This document shows, piece after piece, positions 61,326 through 64,000 of a stretch of DNA of 64,000 bases (its first letter is position 1; every line of letters starts with the position of its first letter). The DNA comes from Trebonia sp963795335 (GTDB lineage Bacteria > Actinomycetota > Actinomycetes > Streptosporangiales > Streptosporangiaceae), in contig CAWCHI010000007.1 of NCBI GenBank assembly GCA_963795335.1, positions 186,001 to 250,000 on the forward strand. The letters run 5' to 3'. A model generated the notes under the pieces. It did not search any database. It was not told the DNA's origin and saw only the letters and a list, made by a program, of their open reading frames with translations. Position numbers and translations under genes: made by a program.

Positions 61326-62426
61326 TCAGCTGGCCTCCGGCGCGACCGCCGCGCCCACCAGCGCGGCCATCTGCGCGGGGTCGAGCTTGAGGGCCGCGCG
61401 GGAGACGGTGAACTCGGTGGCGATCCGGCCCGGCTCCTGGGCCGCGTGCCAGGCGGGGAGCCCGACGCGGCGCTCGTCGATAACGGCGAGGAGCCGCTCG
61501 TTGACCGTGTCGGCGTCGCCTGCGGCGTACGCGAGGAACTGATTGACGTGCGGCACGCCGGGCTGCACGGCGATGGATGACGGCAGCCGGGCGGCGAACT
61601 CGCGCGCCCACGCAACCGTGTCCGCGATCACCGGGAGCTGGTTCTTCAGGCCGGCCAGGGCCGAGACGGCCTCCGCGGTCAGGTGGTAGAGGGTGCCGCC
61701 CTGCCGGCGCCGCCACAGCCGCGCCTCCGCGATGAAGTCGGCCGGACCGAGCAGGGCAGCGCCGGCCATTCCGCCGAGCCCCTTGTAGAACGAGACGTAG
61801 AGCGAGTCGGCGAGCGCTGCGATCTCCGGCAGCGGACGGCCGAACCACGGCTGCGATTCCCAGATGCGCGCACCGTCGAAGTGCAGCGCGACGCCGCGAG
61901 CGCGGCTTGCCCGAGCCAGCTCCGCCAGGTCATCCCAGGTCGGCAGCAGGCAGCCGGCCTCCCGCAACGGCAGTTCGGCGAGGACGGCGCCGAGCCTGCC
62001 TGGTATCGCCTCGAGGTGTCGCGCCGCCGGGGCCTCGAAGCCCCGGGTCAAGGTGGCGATCTCCAGGCCGTGCAGCAGGCGCGGGCCGTCGTCCTCATGG
62101 AGCAGCAGGTGGCTGAGGTCCGGCAGCGCCACCCGGCAGATGCCCGCCCGGTCGGTGTGAACCCGGAGCGCCACCTGCTGCGCCATGATCCCGCTGGGGA
62201 AGAACGCCGCCGCTTCGGCGCCGAACAGCTCGACAAGCTCTGACTCCAGCCGCCCAACCGGGCCGGACTCCCCGTAAAGGTCCCACTCCTCGATGCCAAG
62301 CTCGGCGCACGACCGGGCCAGGTCCGCGAAGGCCTGGGACGGCGAACGGTAGACCTGCCCCGAGACGGCGTCAGGACAAGACCTTGAGGCGGTGCGGATG
62401 CGCGTGGCGAGATCGTCGGAAGGCAT
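61326..62426 (-). CDS. threonine aldolase-family PLP enzyme
   Basis: The fold type I pattern is complete: ELFGAEAAAFFPSGIMAQQV, LPDLSHLLLHEDDGPRLLHG, the Asp that holds the pyridine in ARGVALHFDGARIWESQPWF, and the PLP lysine in DSLYVSFYKGLGGMAGAALL. This is the low-specificity L-threonine aldolase group, giving glycine and acetaldehyde. Length is 366 residues from the ATG at 62426; 62435 is possible. It is a stand-alone gene 240 nt downstream of the kinase start. Confidence 0.9.
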   Translation of the reverse strand: MPSDDLATRIRTASRSCPDAVSGQVYRSPSQAFADLARSCAELGIEEWDLYGESGPVGRLESELVELFGAEAAAFFPSGIMAQQVALRVHTDRAGICRVALPDLSHLLLHEDDGPRLLHGLEIATLTRGFEAPAARHLEAIPGRLGAVLAELPLREAGCLLPTWDDLAELARASRARGVALHFDGARIWESQPWFGRPLPEIAALADSLYVSFYKGLGGMAGAALLGPADFIAEARLWRRRQGGTLYHLTAEAVSALAGLKNQLPVIADTVAWAREFAARLPSSIAVQPGVPHVNQFLAYAAGDADTVNERLLAVIDERRVGLPAWHAAQEPGRIATEFTVSRAALKLDPAQMAALVGAAVAPEAS

Positions 62427-62604
62427 GACCGCCATCGTAGATCGGGCCACGCTGGCCCATTGACGCATGGGCTCTGACCACCCGGAAGGTCTGGCTCGGG
62501 TCAGTTCTCACGCCGCGGGCACCGGGCACGATGTCTGGGCACATGCGAACCGTCGTTTTGGCACGCTAGCCGTCTGCGTGCAAGTGCTCGACGGGCGTTA
62601 TGTC

Positions 62605-62808
62605 TTAGATCGGACGGACGTTCTCCGCCTGCGGTCCCTTCTGCCCCTGGGTCGCGTCAAACTCGACCTTCTGGTTCTCATCCAGCGAGCGGTAGCCGGA
62701 GCTCGAGATCGCGGAGAAATGCACGAACACGTCCGCCGTCCCGTCATCGGGGGCGATGAAGCCAAAGCCCTTGTCGGCGTTGAACCATTTCACTGTTCCT
62801 GTAGCCAT
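62605..62808 (-). CDS. cold-shock protein
   Basis: The 67-residue protein reads MATGTVKWFNADKGFGFIAP with VFVHFSAI, the two RNA-binding motifs of CspA proteins, and ends KGPQAENVRPI. The region 62809-62940 upstream is gene-free, a long leader as is usual for csp mRNAs; it holds no clear cold-box by eye. Confidence 0.95.
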   Translation of the reverse strand: MATGTVKWFNADKGFGFIAPDDGTADVFVHFSAISSSGYRSLDENQKVEFDATQGQKGPQAENVRPI

Positions 62809-62998
62809 TTGCCCTCGTCCTTTGTCTGCCATTCATTGCGCGACGTCGCCGCGCTGACCGCGAGCTTACCCGTCCCGGCTCCCGCCGACGGCACCTCCCC
62901 TATTTTCCGGGCCTGCGCGGCGCCAAAAGGAGCGTGACCGATGATTCCAGCAGGCGTCCGCGACGGCCCCGGGGCCGTCGCGGACCCCCTGAGCGCCG

Positions 62999-63400
62999 TT
63001 ACGGGTGCAAGACGACCTTCGTCCAGCCGTCCTCGCGGTCGTCGAACCGCCGGCAGCCCTCGGGCGCCTGGTCCAGGCTGAGTTCCTGGGAGACGATGAC
63101 GCCCGGGTAGGCGAACTTGCCTTTCCGGGCCAGGTCGTCCGCGGCCGACGGGTCTTCCGGCACGAACACCCCGACCACGCCGATCCGGCCGGTGGGCGCC
63201 CGCATTCGGGGGGTTGGCCGTCAGGCAGAACCCGGTCCGCCCGGCTTCGCAGTTCTTGCAGAACCCGCAGCCGATGTTGAACGGCAGGCAGACCATGTCG
63301 CCCACCTTGACCCGGTCGACGCCGTCGCGACTGCCCGGCGCGGTGCACCTTCAACTTGGCGAACACGACATCTTCGGGGCCGTTTCCGACACGCGGGCGG
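62999..63400 (-). pseudogene. zinc alcohol/formaldehyde dehydrogenase remnant, internally deleted
   Basis: The first part reads VGNGPEDVVFAKLKVHRAG; one shift follows, then VKVGDMVCLPFNIGCGFCKN and CEAGRTGFCLTANPPNAG, the structural zinc loop of FdhA-type dehydrogenases. It jumps directly to GRIGVVGVFVPEDPSAADDL and ends EGCRRFDDREDGWTKVVLHP, the normal C-terminus. So the catalytic and whole cofactor-binding middle, about 200 residues, is missing, and the N-terminus is also lost. A frameshift near 63330 and another near 63205 add to the damage. Non-functional. Confidence 0.8.
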
Positions 63401-63457
63401 GCGCTGATGAAGCCCGGGGCTGACGATCTTCCGTCGCGGGAGTGCCGGCGAGCGTGG

Positions 63458-63797
63458 TTACAGGCCGAGGACCCGGCGCAGGCCGCGATCCACTTCGTGC
63501 ATGAGCGATGATGGCAGCCGGCCCACGGCGGGATCGAGGGCGGCCTTGTCGAGGGTGACCAGGGCAGTGACGTTGACCACGGAATCCCGGGCCAGCCCGG
63601 TGGCGAATGCGGGGACGAAGACGTTGCCGGGCATTGCCGCCAGGGCCGTGCTGGAGGTGATGACGGCCACCAGGGTGGTGTTCATCCTGCTGGCGTTATA
63701 GGGATCGGCCTGGACGACCAGGACCGGCCGCTTGGCCGGCGTACTGCCGGGCGACTCGCCGAAGGCCGGCCCAGCAGACATCGCCGCGCTGGATCAC
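63458..63797 (-). CDS. mazF: MazF/PemK-type toxin, possible frameshift near the start
   Basis: The body reads ESPGSTPAKRPVLVVQADPY with N-A-S-R-M-N-T-T-L-V, then ITSSTALAAMPGNVFVPAFA, VVNVTALVTLDKAAL and LPSSLMHEVDRGLRRVLGL, the typical MazF barrel. The normal start IQRGDVCWA lies at the GTG 63797 but needs one G removed near 63770 to join; an ATG at 63781 gives a shorter protein in frame. MazF cuts mRNA. The start overlaps the antitoxin stop (GTGA). Confidence 0.85.
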
Positions 63798-64000
63798 CAG
63801 TCACCGCCGGCGGCCAGCCGGCCGCGGCCGGCCGCGGCTGCCACGGACCCGGAGTCATCATCCCCGGCTGCGAGCAGTGCCTGGTCGATCTGGCTGGTGA
63901 GCGACCGGGCAGTCAACTCGTTCAGGTACCCGCGGGCCGCCCGGGCGAAGAATTCCGACCGGCTGATGCCCAGCTCGGCCGCCCAGCTGGTTGCCTGCTC
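63794..64000 (-). CDS. mazE: MazE-type antitoxin, partial (continues beyond the window)
   Basis: The visible C-terminal 68 residues read EQATSWAAELGISRSEFFAR with AARGYLNELTARSLTSQIDQ, a ribbon-helix-helix type antitoxin as found with actinobacterial MazF, and end GDDDSGSVAAAAGRGRLAAG-GDW at the TGA that overlaps the mazF start. The N-terminal ribbon lies past the window end. Confidence 0.8.
   Translation of the reverse strand, partial: EQATSWAAELGISRSEFFARAARGYLNELTARSLTSQIDQALLAAGDDDSGSVAAAAGRGRLAAGGDW

Noticed and set aside
1..64000. tRNA, rRNA and CRISPR arrays
   Set aside because: No cloverleaf ends, rRNA-like blocks or regularly spaced identical repeats were seen by eye.

Overview
The window is GC-rich DNA that reads as an actinomycete chromosome. 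Coding strands have strongly G/C third positions and GTG starts are common. There is an HTH/DUF397 locus, mycothiol-linked enzymes (DinB/MDMPI fold, Rv2466c-like DsbA), a deazaflavin (F420)-type reductase and PASTA-less serine/threonine kinases with extracytoplasmic tails. No rRNA, tRNA or CRISPR array was seen, and I cannot name a genus.

Layout. (1) 1-2.5 kb: a TPR-type gene broken by many single-base shifts. (2) 2.5-13.9 kb: an accessory, lower-GC island. It holds a truncated HTH-DUF397 fusion, a truncated YhcG/DUF1016 nuclease, an Mrr-type nuclease, a PD-(D/E)XK-like protein, one complete and one truncated IS3-family element, gene stubs, unknown proteins and an Apea-like HEPN protein. It looks like a decayed defence or mobile-element zone. 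(3) 13.9-29.6 kb: metabolic genes (YceI, short transketolase, glycosyltransferase, HNH protein, sensor kinase, F420-type reductase, class II aldolase, MDMPI/DsbA pair, MFS transporter/hydrolase pair, DinB, haloperoxidase-like hydrolase, GMC oxidoreductase). (4) 29.7-39.3 kb: the most interesting part. A minus-strand operon (acyl-CoA dehydrogenase, acyl carrier protein, LpxL-like acyltransferase) and a TetR regulator diverge from a plus-strand operon: HAD phosphatase, mysA, mysB, TauD-like dioxygenase, mysC, mysD. This is a mycosporine-like amino acid (UV-screening) pathway with a built-in Fe(II)/2-oxoglutarate oxygenase. (5) 39.2-49.1 kb: aldo/keto reductase, paired MaoC-fold proteins, CocE hydrolase, two transglutaminase-like proteins, an HTH-protein/glycosyltransferase operon, a membrane protein and an acetyltransferase. 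(6) 49.1-54.7 kb: HxlR/SDR divergon, RelE-type toxin-antitoxin pair, and two consecutive DinB/WYL-regulator divergons. (7) 54.7-64 kb: secreted glucodextranase-like GH15 enzyme, S51 peptidase, a second sensor kinase paralogous to the one at 18.5 kb, threonine aldolase, cold-shock protein, an internally deleted dehydrogenase remnant and a MazEF pair cut by the window end.

How the key genes fit together. MysA would cyclise sedoheptulose 7-phosphate to desmethyl-4-deoxygadusol and MysB would methylate it. MysC and MysD would add amino acids. The dioxygenase sits between mysB and mysC with overlapping starts, so it is probably a tailoring enzyme. The HAD gene overlaps mysA by 4 nt.

Caution. Many genes, above all 1-2.5 kb and 33-39 kb, carry one-base insertions or deletions in short C or G runs. 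Protein similarity continues across each shift and active-site motifs are intact. These look more like sequencing or consensus errors than true decay, so the coordinates given for those genes span the reconstructed reading.
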